Below are positions 1 through 19,548 of a stretch of DNA of 64,000 nt, piece after piece. Below the pieces are notes generated by a model. It worked only from the letters and a program-made list of their open reading frames with translations. It did not search any database and had not been told where the DNA came from. Location: assembly GCA_030272155.1 (NCBI GenBank), contig CP126204.1:4207501-4271500 (forward strand), written 5' to 3'. Within the stretch, counting starts at the first letter, position 1; each line of letters begins with the position of its first letter. The stretch is from Tetradesmus obliquus. Taxonomy: Eukaryota; Chlorophyta; Chlorophyceae; Sphaeropleales; Scenedesmaceae. Position numbers and translations under genes: made by a program.

Positions 1-424
1 GGAGGCGCAAAGGGTGTGCACAACACCGGGTTGTGACATGTGTTCAAACACATGCCAAGAATTGTTCATGGGCAGCAGCAGGCCTGCTGCAAAGCAGATG
101 ATTTAGGTTTCAAGGCTGCAAGCCAATGTTGTCGTAACTTCCACGTCACGCCATGACCGCTTTGACTCGGCCACACCAAGGGTACATTTTGCATTCGGTT
201 TCCAAGACTAGCACGCTGTCAGCGTGCTGTCCATGCAGCTGCTCACGCATGCCTCTGACAAATGCACAATGGGCTACAACCGATGCAGCATACTGCTACA
301 TCCTGTTCAGCGCAGGGCTGGGATAGCCAGCAACGCACAACCAGCAATTCAACCCCCACATATGATCATGTCGCGCCGCCAACAAACGTCTGACACTTAG
401 CTGCACCTGCCGTCATCATCAGCC

Positions 425-461
<37 letters not shown>

Positions 462-596
462 CCCACTGTTGCAGTTCACATCATGACTCCCATACAGCGC
501 AGGCTGTGACACCCAGCAACGCCTAAACAGCTGCTCAGGCCACCACCTAATCCTCAAGTCCAGCCACCAAATTCTGTGGCAGCAAACACCTGATCC
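1..596. other. 3' flank of the Gln-rich gene with a decayed copy of its end
   Basis: There is no convincing gene here. The stretch lies downstream of the minus-strand Gln-rich ORF. Around 300-470 the sequence repeats, in diverged form, the last codons and 3' flank of that ORF at about 490-660. The shared elements are the (CTG)n tract ending in CTGGCC, a CTGCCGTC block, and a CAGCAACGC block at about 330 and 520. It is therefore a downstream terminal echo of the gene, like those after the fumarase and ABC ATPase genes. Confidence 0.5.
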
Positions 597-3110
597 TCAG
601 CTGCCACTGCCGTCGGCATCAGTACCGCTGCTGCTGCTGCTGCTGCTGGCCCGCCGAGCTCGCCCACCATCAGCCGAGCTGCGAGAGGGACTGAACGGCA
701 CCAGCAGCAGCCGCCTGCTGCATGCAGCCTTACCCTGCTGCTGCTGCTGCTGCTGGTGGTGGTGGCTTGTGTGCTGCTGCGCCAGGCCAAGCTTCCTTGC
801 CCTGTCAAGCAGCCCAGGGCTGTTGCGCCAATTGCCTTGTGCCCAGCTGGCTCTGATCGACTCAGCAACACAGGATGAGGCAGAGCCAATGCCACACTCC
901 TCGTCACTGCTGCTGCTGTTGCTGCTGATGCGCGAGCCCGGGTCTTTTCTGCAGCTGCTACGCTGCTGAGAAGCAGGGGTCTTACCTTCTGTTCGCCGCT
1001 GCCACTGCTGCTGCCGCTGCTGCTGGTTGGGTGTGTGATGGCCCTGCTGGCCTGCAGACCACCCCCTGCCAAAAGCAACACTGCTGCTCACACGCCCAGG
1101 GCACCTGCTGCTGCTGGCACTGCTGCGCAGGCCTGACAGCCCACCAGCACCTGCTGCCCCAGTCACCCCGCTGCTGCTGCTGCTGCTGCTGCTGGGGGTG
1201 CTAGCACTGCTGGTGCTCAGACCTGTGCTGTACTGCTGCTGCTGCCACCGCCGCTGCTGGCGAGTATCAGAACTGCTGTGTGCCATACGCCTGCGATCCC
1301 TGCCTGCACGCCTGCTGTTTGCTGCATGGTGCTCCTGTTTGTCAAGCACACGACTCTGCTGCTGCTGCTGCTGCCAGCATTCAGACCAGCTGCTGCTGCC
1401 TACAGCAGCTTCTGCAGACCGCACAAGGATGCTGTGACGTGCAGCATTGCTTCCGCTGCTGCTGCTGCCTCTAGCAACTCCGGTTGTCGACAGCTGCCGT
1501 ATCTTACGCTGAGCGGGCTGAAGCTCAGAGCCTGCTGCATGTCCAGCTTCACCAGCACTGCAAACATGCTGCTGCTGCTGCTGCTGCTGCTGCCACTGCT
1601 GCTGCCGCTGCTGCAGCCGCCTGTCCTGCAAAGCTTTCAGTTGCTGCAGCCGCAGTGATCCTGCAATGCCTGCAGCGCTGCCGCCTCCACATGCTGCTGC
1701 TGCTGCTGCTGCCACAGGCTCACTTTGGTTTGGTTGTGCCAACACGTGCCGCTGAGACCACAGATTAGGCATGCTGCTCCTGTTGCCACTGCTCCTGCTG
1801 CACAGCCTGCCCTGCTGTGGGCTAGCGGTGCCTTTTTGAGGCTGCAGTTGCAGCTCAACTTGTGTGCCGGCTACAGCATCAGCAGCAGCAGCTGCTGCTG
1901 CTGCCTGGGCAGAGATGACAGGGCTGCTTGCTTCTGAGCCGCCCGCCGCTGATCTTGTCGCAGCAGCGGCGGCAGCTGCAGCAGCAGCTCTCGCCTGCAG
2001 CTGCGGTGATGCACAATGCACTGGCGGCTGTAGCTGCTGCTTCACAGGTGTCTTCAGCAGCACTGCCGCTGCCTGAGCAAGACACCTGCTGCGCACACTG
2101 CTGCTGCTGCTGCCACCCACAGCACCTTCGTCCCTGGCGCTAGCTGCAGCGTTGCTGGAGAGACAGCCTTCGGCGCTGCTGTTGCCACTCACAGCCTGTT
2201 GAGCAGCAAGCTGCAGCTGCTGCTGTGGAGGCTCCTGAGGGGACCAGGCAGTTACCTCTGTCGACGGCTGTGCTGGCGTGACGCCAGGCTGCTGCTGCTG
2301 CCCCTCCTGAGGCCGCCAGCATGGCTTCACTTTCTGCTGCTGCCCTAGCTGCTGCGCTGAAGTTTCACTGCCGGCAGCAAACGTCAAGGGTTCTGTGATG
2401 TGTGCTAATGATGCTGCTGATGCCGTGGTACATACTGACGCCTCCCTAATCTCTGACGCTGCTGCTGCTGCTGCTGCTGCTGCTGCAGCGGTTGCAGTGG
2501 TGGCGCGCATGCTATGCATTGCCAGGTCATGGCCATCCTTGGGCGCCCCACTGTCACTGCTGCTGCTGTTGTTGGCACAGGCCGATGCGCTGGAAGCAGC
2601 AGCAGCTGCCTCGCTGCTGATACAGATACCATCACCGCACGCATCCGCGCCACAATTTGTGGCAGAAGTAACTGCTGCGGCAGCTATGACACTGCTCCTG
2701 CAGGCACCACCACTAGCCGCCTCATCACACACAGCCACTGCGGCACTATATGCAGTTGGTGCTGTGCTGCTGCTGTCACGGCTGTTCCGCTGCCAGTCAA
2801 ATGACAGCCGCGGCGCCCGGCGGCGCAACAGCTGCCTCGCAGCAAGCGCCATGCTAGAAGGCCCTGCTGCTGCTGCCGCTGCTGTTGCAGGTGCCTGCAC
2901 TGAGCCCTGCTGCTGAACCCCAGTGCCACTGGCTGGAGCCTGGAACCCTTGCTCCCAGCCGCCTGCTGAACCCCAAGTGCCTTGCAGCAGCCATGGGGCT
3001 GCTGCTGCTGCTGCAGCTGCTGCACGGGCGCTGACAGGTGTAGGCACTGACGTGGCATCTGACGCAGCGGCAGCAGCTGCTGGAGAGCCTGACTCATTGA
3101 CAGCAGTGGT

Positions 3111-3141
<31 letters not shown>

Positions 3142-4211
3142 GCAGGCTTTGATGCTGCTGCTGCAGGTGGCACACCGCATGCTGCCTGATGGACCTCTTC
3201 ATCCACCCCTGCTCTTGTTATTTCTGCCAGTGCTGCTGCTCCTGTATCATCATCTGCTGCAACTGTTACATCATGCACTGCTGGCAGCAGGGTCTCAGGC
3301 AGCTGCTGCACTGGGCTCGCTATTGTGCAGCACAGCTCAGCCATGGTGTTGCTGAGCTGTTTGAAGATGTCTGGCATGGGCAGCTGCTCAGACACTTCAG
3401 TGGGCAGCGGCTGCGGCTGCGGCTGCTGCTGCTGCAGCTGCTGCTGCTGCGCATTCCTGTCTACAGAAGGTTCAAGTCGATGCTGCTGCTGGTGCTGCTG
3501 CTGCTGGTTTACATCACAGCAGCTGTTGCAGCTGCTTGCTGTCCAAGTATCAATGGAGTCAGCTAAACTGGCCTGGCCTGGCAACTCGCCACAGCCAGCA
3601 GCTGCTGCAGCTGTCAACCTAGCATCCTGCTGCTGCTGTTGCTGCTGCCGCTGCTGTGGATCCAGCTGCCGTGGTCCTGCCATCACTGTTTCACAAACAT
3701 AAGCAGCAGCAACAAAGTCTGCTGTATCTATGTTGTCTGCAACCTGTGCTGCCGCTGCTGCTCTTTGCTCATCTCCAAGCTCCTTCTGCTGCATCTGCTG
3801 CTGTTCTGGATCACCAGCAGCATCGAGCAGCAGCAACTCCTGTGATGAGCAGCTGCCTTGCCTGCTGAACAGCTGGCTTGACAGCTGACTCGACAGCTGG
3901 CTGTCAACTGCCCAAGGAGCCGTATACAGAGACCACTGAGCCTCCTGATGCTCTTCAATTTGCTGCTCAACCTGCTGCTCCTCCAGCTGCTGTTGCAGCT
4001 GCTGCTCCTCAATTTGCTGCTCAAGCTGCTGCTGCTTCTCTAGCTGCTGCTGCAGCTCCTGCTGCGCCAGCTGTACACACTCTGCATCTCTAGTTGACCC
4101 ATGCTGTAGCGCCTCCAACTGCTGCTGCAGCTCCTGCTGCGCTAGCTGTGCATGCCCTGCATCGGCTGGTGTGTCTAGTGCTTGTTGAGCCACCTGCTGT
4201 TCACTGGTCAA

Positions 4212-4245
<34 letters not shown>

Positions 4246-4570
4246 GGCGGCGGCGGCGGCGGCGGCTGCTCTTCGCAGGACTCCTCTTGGTGCATCTGCT
4301 GCTGCTTCTGCATAGAGCTTACCGCGCAGCTGGCGTGTGCATGGCTGCTGCCCTGCACCAAACTGCGGTCACTCTGCTCTTCTGCTGCATGGTCCAGCGA
4401 CCGCTGCTGGCGCTGCTGAAGCTGCTGCCACTGCTGCTGCAGCTGCAGCAACTGCCGCTGGGTGTCCTCCTGCCAGTGCTGGCGCCGCAGCAGCTGCTGC
4501 TGCCGCTGCTGCTCCTCTTGCCTGCTCTGCTGCAGCAGCTGCTGCTGGCGCTGCTGCTCCTCTTGCCTGC

Positions 4571-4605
<35 letters not shown>

Positions 4606-5936
4606 AGCGCCGCGTCTGGTGAGGCATACACATCTGCTTGAAGCTCAGTACCCACTGGCAGCCGCCAGCGCTGCCTGTGCCGCCGCTGCTGCTGCTGCTG
4701 CTGCTGACGGCTGGGCAGTAGTGTGCCACCTTGCTCCAGACGTGAGCCATCATCACAGCAGCTGCTGCTGCTGCTGCCTTGCGACCAGCCTGCTGACGCC
4801 TCTTCATCTGTCGTGTGCTCCTCTCCGAGGCCTTCTGTCAAGCTGCTGTTAAGCTGCTTATCATGCCAGCTGCTGTGAAGCTGCTCATCATGCCTGTCAT
4901 GCTGCAGCTGCAGCGGCTCCTGGTCCTCCTGCTCTGCCGTGTCTGCATCCTGCTGCTGCTCACTGTCTGTCGCTGCTGCTGGTTTGCTGCTTGCATGCAA
5001 GCATCCCACTGGCGCTACTGGGCTGGTTTCTTGCACATCTGCCGCTGCTTGGTCATGCCAGGTCAATTTGTCATGCAGCGCAGCACACTGATGTCTCTCT
5101 GTTGCTGCCACCGCCGCCGCTGCTGCTGCTGCAGCAGCTGAGCCTGTGGTCTGCTCACGTGCGGCTGCCTCACTTGCTGCTGGTGGCAGAGCAGCAGGTG
5201 ATGCAAGCGCATTGCAGGATCCCACCTGCTGCACCTGCCGCTCACAGCTGTCAGCACTTGCTACTGTAGCATAACAGCATGCATCCACCTCCCCAACAGC
5301 AGTTTCCGGCTGTGGACTGCAATGCTGCTGCGCCGCGCTACGCGCTGCCTCGATGTGGCCTGCAGCAGCTGCTGCAGCAGCATCCAGGCGTGCAGCCAGC
5401 CTCTGCTGCATGCCCTCCACTGTCTCAGCTGCTGCTTCTGCAGAAGCAGCTGCTGCTGTGATCAGGGAAGGGTCGTTCCTGCAAGGCCCAGGGAAGCTGC
5501 TGCTGAGGCTGATCTCCGAGCCCTGGGGGCTACCTTGCTGCAGCTGCTGCTGCTGCTGCTGTTCCTGCTCTTGCACATTCGGCTGCTCCTCAGATGCCTG
5601 TTGGGGCTGCATGTGCAACAGCAGTTGTTGCTGCCCGCGGCCAAGCTCACTCTGCAGCTCTTGCCTGTGCTGTGGGTTGCACAAAGAGCCTGGATTGAGG
5701 CACTCTGCTTGAGGACACTGCTGCTGCTGCTCCTGCTGCTGCTGAGGTCGCACAGCGTGCATGGCAGTGATTTCAGCCAGCAGCTGTGCTGCAGGCGGAG
5801 GCAGCTGCTGCTCCCCTGCCTTGTCTGCTGCATCTGCTGGGTCAGGCAGCCGCTGCTGTTCTGCATCGCCTTTGGGGCTACATAGCACGTCCAGGTGTGC
5901 ATGTATCTGTCCCAGCAGAGAATTGACTGCCAGCAT
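597..5936 (-). CDS. giant Gln/Ala/Ser-rich protein of unknown function
   Basis: One uninterrupted reading frame of 1,779 codons begins at an ATG at 5936 (MLAVNSLLGQIHAHLDVL) and ends at 597. It is dominated by poly-Gln, poly-Ala and poly-Ser runs encoded by CAG, GCA and AGC repeats, with short complex islands between them. I see no recognisable domain, signal peptide or membrane segment. A 5.3-kb frame without a stop, and a decayed copy of its 3' end just beyond the stop, favour a real gene over a by-product of the repeat. The plus-strand Leu/Cys/Ala-rich ORFs opposite it are all short and look like shadows. The true start could lie in an unseen upstream exon, and an intron removing part of the frame cannot be excluded. 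Confidence 0.6.
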
Positions 5937-6689
5937 GGCATCCCTGCAGCAACAACTGATTCAAGCAGTGCTGGTGCAGCAGCTAAAAGCAAGCTAGTCG
6001 CGAGCTGAGTGGCTGATCATGCTCTGGGAGTCGTATCGATATAGTTGGAGAGGCAGGCGCACTGCATGCACTGCTGGTTTGGCTGATACAGTGCAAATCA
6101 AAAAAGCTTGGCCTTGGTGCAGCAGCATGTGCACAGCAGCGCACCTGGCCTCCTGCAGCTGGCACCGCACTGCGCCTGGCTCCCCTGCCATGTAAAAAAC
6201 AGCACTACAGGCTAGAATCCACAAAGATCGGCAGCTGCTGCGGGCTCATCGCTCCTGCTGCTGCTGAGTCTGAGTTCGTTGCCTGAGAATGCTCAGCACT
6301 ACACCGAAACGACATGACATCAAAGCGAAAAGTTTCAACAGTACACTGCAAATCGTTCGCTTCTATCGGTTCAGCATCTCCCCTTGTCCTCGAGCAGCTG
6401 TCACGAGTGTTCAAGCTTGCCTATGGTCAATGACCTTCTTCTCATCTCGTCACATACACTGCCTGCGTTTGAGACGAAACATGGTCATTTTCTTTTAAAC
6501 TGTTTGTTGCTGTCGTCAGTTTTGCGTAGTTTGCTTTTCCCATAGGTGTACCTGCAGTGCACTAGTACTGCCTGCTGTACACCGCTGGCAGCAACGGCAC
6601 AATCGGTAGCTGTGAGCCGTACTGGCACTGCAGGCTAATTCAAAGCAGTGCAATAGAATTATTGCAGACAAGCCTGCTGGCCTGGCATC
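5937..6689. other. intergenic region between divergent genes
   Basis: This stretch separates the minus-strand Gln-rich ORF from the plus-strand membrane-protein gene and probably carries both promoters. It is less repetitive and more AT-rich than the surrounding DNA, with T-rich tracts around 6480-6540. I see no coding signal or RNA gene in it. Confidence 0.45.
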
Positions 6690-8003
6690 ATGCAGACAGC
6701 AGCGCAGCCATCAGGCTCTGAGGTGACTGTTCAGGTCTCCCTCCCCAATGTCGGCACCAAAGCCGGCAGCAGAGCAGTAGAAGAAGACTTCGAAGTCAGC
6801 CTGGCAGCTGCTGCTGAGCTGGACTTTGGGCCGCTTACACCATCACCTTCTGGCCTGCCATCTTGCCACGGATGCAGTGGCAGCTGCGGCAGCTGCCTGC
6901 AGCGCTCCTGCAGTAATGAGCTGCTAGTGCTGTTCTTGCTGGGATGGCTGTTCCTGCCGCTGTGGTGGGCAGGGGCTGTGATGGGCTTCCTGCGAGACCG
7001 GCGCAGCCTGACTGGTGTGCACAGGGCAGCCTGGCGCGGCTGCATGGTGATGAGCGTGGTTGGCACGGCGCTGCTGCTGGCGTTTGCAATCCACTATGGG
7101 CCAGGCGACAACTACCCTGACGGTGAGCTGCAGTTGTACACTTGATAACAATACACTATGCCCTGCCTAAATTCCTAACACCAAGTCACAATGTTGGCCA
7201 TCAGCAGAGCAGCTGGTGTCAGCAGCCCCTGTAATCCACAATGGCAATCCACATGATGCACGCTGCTGCAGGCAGTACCGATAGTTGCAGGCCAGGCAGT
7301 AGAAGCTATGCCCTCAAGCACCATACAGCTCAGGACCTGGATTACGAGGCCAACATTTGAGGGCATGCCTCTGTCCGTCATGATTGCAGGCTTGCAGGAG
7401 CACTACCTCGCCCTGTCAAGCCCTTCAGACTCCCTACCTGACCTGCACAGCAACACCAACCTGGCTCTGTTCGCAACAGCCCTGCACACGACACTCGAGC
7501 TGCCACAGTCCTACCCAGCTTCATCCATCCTCACACGGCTTGCTGAAGTCCTCACTCCAGCGCTGCTAGCACCTGCAGCCCCACCAAGAGTAACAGGCAG
7601 GCGAGCCTTGCTCAGCAGCTTGCAGGAAAGGCAGCAGGCTGGCAAAACTGATGCCAGCAGCAGTGCTGATCAGCTGGCCTCAAACCCCGCTCCTGAGTGC
7701 AAGCCCTTCCTCCTGCAAGGCTTGAATCAGCTGGTGCTGGCAGCCTCAGGGTGCAGTGCTCGCCGCAGTGCTCGCAGGATGCTGCTGCAGGACCCTGCCA
7801 GCAGTGTCATCGCAGTTCTAGGTGTGAAGTTCCCACCAGGGCCTGGACTTCCTAGTGAGGAAGTTCTTGCTGCCTTGTTGGTGCGCAACAGCACCATGCA
7901 AGATTTGTCTGTCAATTTGGCAGCTGGTGGCTTTGTTGCAGCGCCTGCGGACATCAGGGTTGCTCTGAGTGACTCACATGGCTACCCAATAGAGAGTCAC
8001 TGA
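6690..8003 (+). CDS. two-exon predicted membrane protein, Cys-rich N-terminus
   Basis: Exon 1 is 6690-7122 (donor GTGAGC) and exon 2 is 7276-8003. The frame closes as ...NYPDVPIVAGQ..., giving about 386 residues. A short Cys-rich stretch (PSCHGCSGSCGSC, about 57-69) precedes two hydrophobic helices at about 77-100 (contains GWLFLPLWWAG) and 118-135, separated by a basic loop (LRDRRS). The rest is a soluble domain of about 250 residues. The G-W-x-F-L-P-x-W-W pattern recalls the small membrane domain of plant L18a-like proteins, but that resemblance is weak and rests on one motif. An alternative acceptor five bases upstream would break the frame, so the CAG at 7273-7275 was chosen. No exon copies occur in its single intron, unlike its neighbours. 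Function unknown. Confidence 0.65.
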
Positions 8004-8856
8004 GCGGCTGGCATAGCAATGGGTGATGTAGTTGGACAGTATGTGCCGGGCGTGTCTTGTGACTCAGCACCTACACAATGCCGACGATGTGCTCTTGACA
8101 CTGCTGCAGCAGCTGGTTGTCCCTACCATGTTCCTGCAAGCTGCAACATTGTGAATTCTGTTTGAGCAGTTTGGTGCGGGTGTGTACATGTTGGAACGGG
8201 GAGGAAAGTGGGGGAGGAATGCTAGATGGATATACATGTCAAACTGTGCAAATAACTGTATAATCAACTGATGGTTTGTCAGCCAAGCCCTGCTGTACAG
8301 GTGTGGGTCAACCCACCAGTGGGTCACCCTGGCCAGTGATGAAACTTGGTACTCAATAACTGTACTTGAAAGGCTTTTTCAGCCACGATGCTTTGAACTG
8401 ATTGGGGTGTGCTGTCTGTAAGGAATTCTGGTGATTTTTGGTTTGTCTTTGAAAAAATCAAGACGTGGTGGATGTACAACTGCATGTGCTCACCATGGGG
8501 GATGCCCCAGGGGCCGGCAGTGATGGTCACCCATGGAGTGCCGTAAGTGCTAGCCTTGCGCGCTCTGCCTGTGGGAAGCTTTTGAGGGCAACTTGATACA
8601 ACACGTTTCGTGTGTCGACCGGCAGTAATCTAGCGCCTGTCCCACTGCCAGCAGTTACGCTGGAAATCAAATGTAACGTCTCGTAATAGGGCCATGTTAT
8701 GTTGCTGCTCCACACCAGATATGCGCTGTGGCTGGTCAGAACCTGACAGGTGCATTTCCACTGATATCGAGTTGCTTTCTATTCCAGCTTGTGGCTGTCG
8801 TAGCCGTGCCAGCCCGGAAAGCACGTGCAGAGGGATCGTCCGCAAGCTGCCGAGCC
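8004..8856. other. intergenic region and probable fumarase 5' UTR
   Basis: No gene is supported here. A TGTAA element at 8417-8421 could be the poly(A) signal of the upstream membrane-protein gene. Close to 8785 a TTCCAG acceptor-like site precedes the fumarase start, so a 5'-UTR intron is possible. Confidence 0.35.
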
Positions 8857-16215
<7,359 letters not shown>

Positions 16216-17280
16216 GCCCTGATCAAGGGTTCAGAGGTAGCAGAGTGCGGCGGTGTACAACAGATATTGCGGGTTAGGCCTAGCATGATTGTAACAGTTT
16301 CTCACAAAGTTTTCGGTTCCGCATACTGGTTGATGCAAGAAGTGCAAACAGTGGGCGCAACCCTACAACATGTCTGTGCTGGAAGATCGTGCTGCAATCT
16401 GAGTTCATAAAGGTTGACCATGGCGGGCGTGATAGTAAACAGCGTGACTACTGCCGGGTGCGAAACGCTGAACCCAAAAATGGTCTACGACAATGCAGCA
16501 GCAGTGGCAGCAGCAGCCAAGAAGGCCCACAAGGAGGGCACCACGCTGAAGCAGGCGGCCATGCAGCTAGGCTTGTTGACCAGCGAGGAGTTTGACCAGT
16601 GGGTGCGGCCGGAGAACATGATCGCACCCAAGCCTTGAGCCCTGATCAAGGGTTCAGAGGTAGCAGAGTTGCGGCGGTGTACAACAGATATTCCGGGTTA
16701 GGCCTAGCATGATTGTAACAGTTTCTCACAAAGTTTTCGGTTCCGCATACTGGATGATGCAAGAAGTGCAAACAGTGGGCGCAACCCTACAACATGTCTG
16801 TGCTGGAAAATCGTGCTGCAACCCGAGTTCATGAAGGTTGACCATGGCGGGTGTGATAGTAAACGGTGTGACTACTGCCGGGTGCGAAACGCTGCACCCC
16901 AAGAATTGCTACTACAATGCAGCAGCAGCAGCAGCAGCAGCAGCCAAGCAGGCCCACAAGGAGGGCACCACGCTGAAGCAGGCAGCCATGCAGCTAGGCT
17001 TGTTGACCAGCGAGGAGTTTGAGCAATGGGTGCGGCCGGAGAACATGATTGCGCCCAAGCCTTAGGCCCTGATTAGGGGTGTGTGCTAGCAGTTGCGGCG
17101 GTGTACAGTAGTACATCTGCGGGTTGCGTTTAGCTATTGTAACAATGTACAACAAAGTCTGGGGTCAACCTGGTCAATGATGTGAGAAGTGCAGCCAGTG
17201 GGTGCGGCCCGAGCGTCAACATAATCGCACGGACAAGCTTTGATTTGACCCTGGTCAACATTGTAAACAGAGCTGGTATG
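16216..17280 (+). repeat. three tandem terminal copies of the fumarase 3' end
   Basis: After the true stop at 16215, the end of exon 11 plus about 240 bases of 3' flank is repeated. Copies end at stops 16638 and 17065, a spacing of about 423-427 bases. A much decayed fourth version is visible around 17190-17280 (CCAGTGGGTGCGGCC still present). The first two keep open frames ending ENMIAPKP but lack the exon's start and any acceptor in the right phase. Each also carries its own TGTAA element. They are best read as non-coding duplicates. Confidence 0.9.
16290..16294 (+). terminator. TGTAA poly(A)-type signal of the fumarase gene
   Basis: TGTAA, the usual green-algal nuclear polyadenylation signal, lies 75 bases after the fumarase stop. 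The same element recurs in the tandem 3' copies. Confidence 0.5.
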
Positions 17281-17789
17281 GCACGGAGAGTCTGACCAGT
17301 CACTGAGTAGGTGGCGGTCATGCAGTGAGTCCAAAAAGTTTGCAACATTGTGAACCGTAATCATTTACTTGCTGGGCGCATCGTTCACGGAACGCCCCAC
17401 TGCATCAATGACGATCACTGCATCAGTGCAGAATGTCGCAGCATGGCACAGCTGTCAGTACACGTGCAGCGGCTGCTTCTGGAGCAGCTGCAGCAGCGGC
17501 TGTGTACACAGCCAGTCATGTCCATACCTTGACGGCATTTAAAAGAGATTGCTGGCACTTGTCCAGAGACACACGACAACATGCCTGACACAGACGCCTG
17601 ATCAAGCCCCGCGCGGCTCAACTGAGCATACATTGTAGCAATGAACAGCATGCGCATTACCCTTTTTAAACAGTTGTGAGCAAATTGCAGCTCACAAGCT
17701 GTCTGCAGCTAGCCACTTCAGTACCCTGTCTCTATGCACTTGCCAAACAGCCGCTCAGAGCAGAAGCCAGCATGTGCAATCCCACCTAG
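17281..17789. other. intergenic, no gene seen
   Basis: No coding signal. The stretch separates the last fumarase 3' echo from the minus-strand MYND fragment. Confidence 0.4.
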
Positions 17790-17792
17790 CTA

Positions 17793-17905
17793 TTGCGGCT
17801 GCTGCTGTTGCAGGCCTGCTTGTGGCGCGGCCAGTCTTGGTCCTGGCACTGCCGCCCGCAGTAGGCCACCTGCCTGCAGCGGGCACACTTGTGCAGCTTG
17901 CAGGA
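17793..17905 (-). repeat. terminal copy of a MYND finger
   Basis: Downstream, in minus-strand sense, of the MYND fragment that stops at 17917, the last zinc finger is repeated: KLHKCARCRQVAYCGRQC, then WPRHKQAC and its own stop. It has no start or linked upstream exon. It repeats only the 3' end of the gene, as seen after fumarase. Confidence 0.8.
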
Positions 17906-17916
17906 ACTGGCCGCTG

Positions 17917-18760
17917 CTAGCCTTGGCTGCTGCTGCTGCTGCTGCTGCTGCAGTCCTGCTTGTGCCGCGGCCAGTCATCCGCCTGGCACTGCCGCCCGCA
18001 GTAGGCCACCTGCCTGCAGCGGCTGCACTTGTGAAGCTTGCTGCTGCTGGCCCCACACGCCACACAGCAGCGGCTCCTGCCACTGGCAGAAGTGCTGTCA
18101 CCATCATCAGCTGCTACTGCTTGCTCTGCAGCTTGCTTGTGCATGCGGTGGCAGGCCTGCTTGTGCAGCGGCCAGTGCTGCTCCCTGCACGCCCTGCTGC
18201 AGTAGTGGGCGGCATGCATGCAGTCCTGGCCACAGCCGCCGCAAACGCTGCTGTGTTTTGACACCAGCTGCAGCTCGCTTGGGCCCTGCACGTTGCGGCA
18301 GCTCCCCAAGTTGTTGCAGCACCAACCGTGCGGCAGCTGCCAGCAGGTGGAGTCTGCAAGCGCCTGCAAGCGGGCAGGCAGCTGCTGCAGTGCCCTGCTG
18401 CTGCTCAGCACACGCAAGACGCCATCTGCGCCCCGAGCATCCAGCAGCTGCTGTGCTGCAGGATCTTCTGCTGCTGCTACCTGCTGCCTCCACTGCGGTT
18501 GGCTGCTGCTAGCGTTGTGCTGTGGCTCGGGCCGAGCACCAAGCTGCTGCTGCGTGCTCTGCAGCAACACGCGCACTGCTGCATGCTGCTTTGCGCGATC
18601 CGCACACAGTGTGCCCAGCAGCAGCGACTCGCTGGACTCGGAGTCCAATCATTGGACACATTGGACACATTGAATGTATGCAGCAGTGGCACTGCACTGT
18701 AGGCCTGCTGCAGCAAAGGCGGCAGCCAGTCAAAAACGAGCTCGTATGCAGACATTGTTT
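17917..18760 (-). pseudogene. C-terminal fragment of a double-MYND zinc-finger protein
   Basis: Two MYND-type fingers close the frame. The first is CGGCGQDCMHAAHYCSRAC followed by HWPLHKQAC. The second is CVACGASSSKLHKCSRC followed by CGRQC and WPRHKQDC. MYND fingers bind protein partners rather than DNA. The upstream part (SAYELVFDWLPPLLQQAY, 18755 to about 18670) is in another frame. The junction at about 18645-18675 holds a tandem TGTCCAA repeat and a TGA directly before the downstream frame, so a frameshift is likely. It matches the last ~230 codons of the MYND pseudogene at 44.5-48.2 kb and lacks everything before that. It is probably a dead or truncated family member, although a spliced short gene is possible. 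Confidence 0.6.
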
Positions 18761-19548
18761 GCTGCTATGTGAACCCTGGGACGCCTGCTTTGCAGATGCC
18801 CCTGTGGTTGCAAGAGCAGCAGCTCAGACAGGTGTTGCTTGCAACCAACTCAGCAGTGGCGGGTGCCGCGGGAGCAAACAGCAGTAGTTGGAGAAATTGC
18901 TGGAGAGGCTTGTCATAGGCAGTCAAGGAGCTGCGGTGAGCAGCACGTGACGTGCTTCATCGAAAATGGTGGTCTGGGGCGAAAAGCCCTAACCGAGACA
19001 AAATTGCTCGCGCTTGCGGCCAGCCTTCAGGAGATGGTCATGGTAAAAACCTCATATGGTTCGAAGGTGCTTTGACTGGATGTAAACTCGTGATTTCACA
19101 TCGACGGCAGGCTGTCGTTGGCACCACTCTCAAAAGCTGTCGATTCGGCACCGACTAGTTTTGAGACATCACTAGGTGAATTAAAGTTAACGCATGGAAG
19201 TATTTTACGGGCAGAAAACTCAATACCTGTACGCGCTGCGAAGTTTCCGAGCTGTAACCACATAGCACTTGCACACCGGCAGCCACGGCAGGAGCAACCG
19301 GCCCCAGATGCTCTGACATCCTGTTGTTTAGCTGTCAGATTCCACGCATGTCATAGCATCCGTTGCTAGCATGTCACCAAAGCCAACGAACTTGCAACTG
19401 CAGCAACAGCAGTATACTGCTGCTAAGTAGCAGCGCCCAGGAGGCGCTGTAGCCAGACTCTTCATTTACCCAACAACAGCTCTGCAAGTAACAACACAGC
19501 AGTGGTATAGCATGCCACCAACTCACCAGCAGCAGCAGCAGTGAGCAG
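18761..19548. other. region between divergent MYND genes
   Basis: No gene is supported. The first exon of the plus-strand MYND gene probably lies here but could not be placed in phase. An ATG at about 19370 opens only a 19-codon frame. Confidence 0.35.

Noticed and set aside
769-5885. Many plus-strand Leu/Cys/Ala-rich ORFs
   Set aside because: They are short, restart constantly and mirror the CAG repeats of the minus-strand frame. None has a domain or terminal echo.
16459-17065. Extra fumarase-like genes after the stop
   Set aside because: They contain only the last ~55 codons and UTR, with no upstream exons, so they are terminal duplicates rather than genes.
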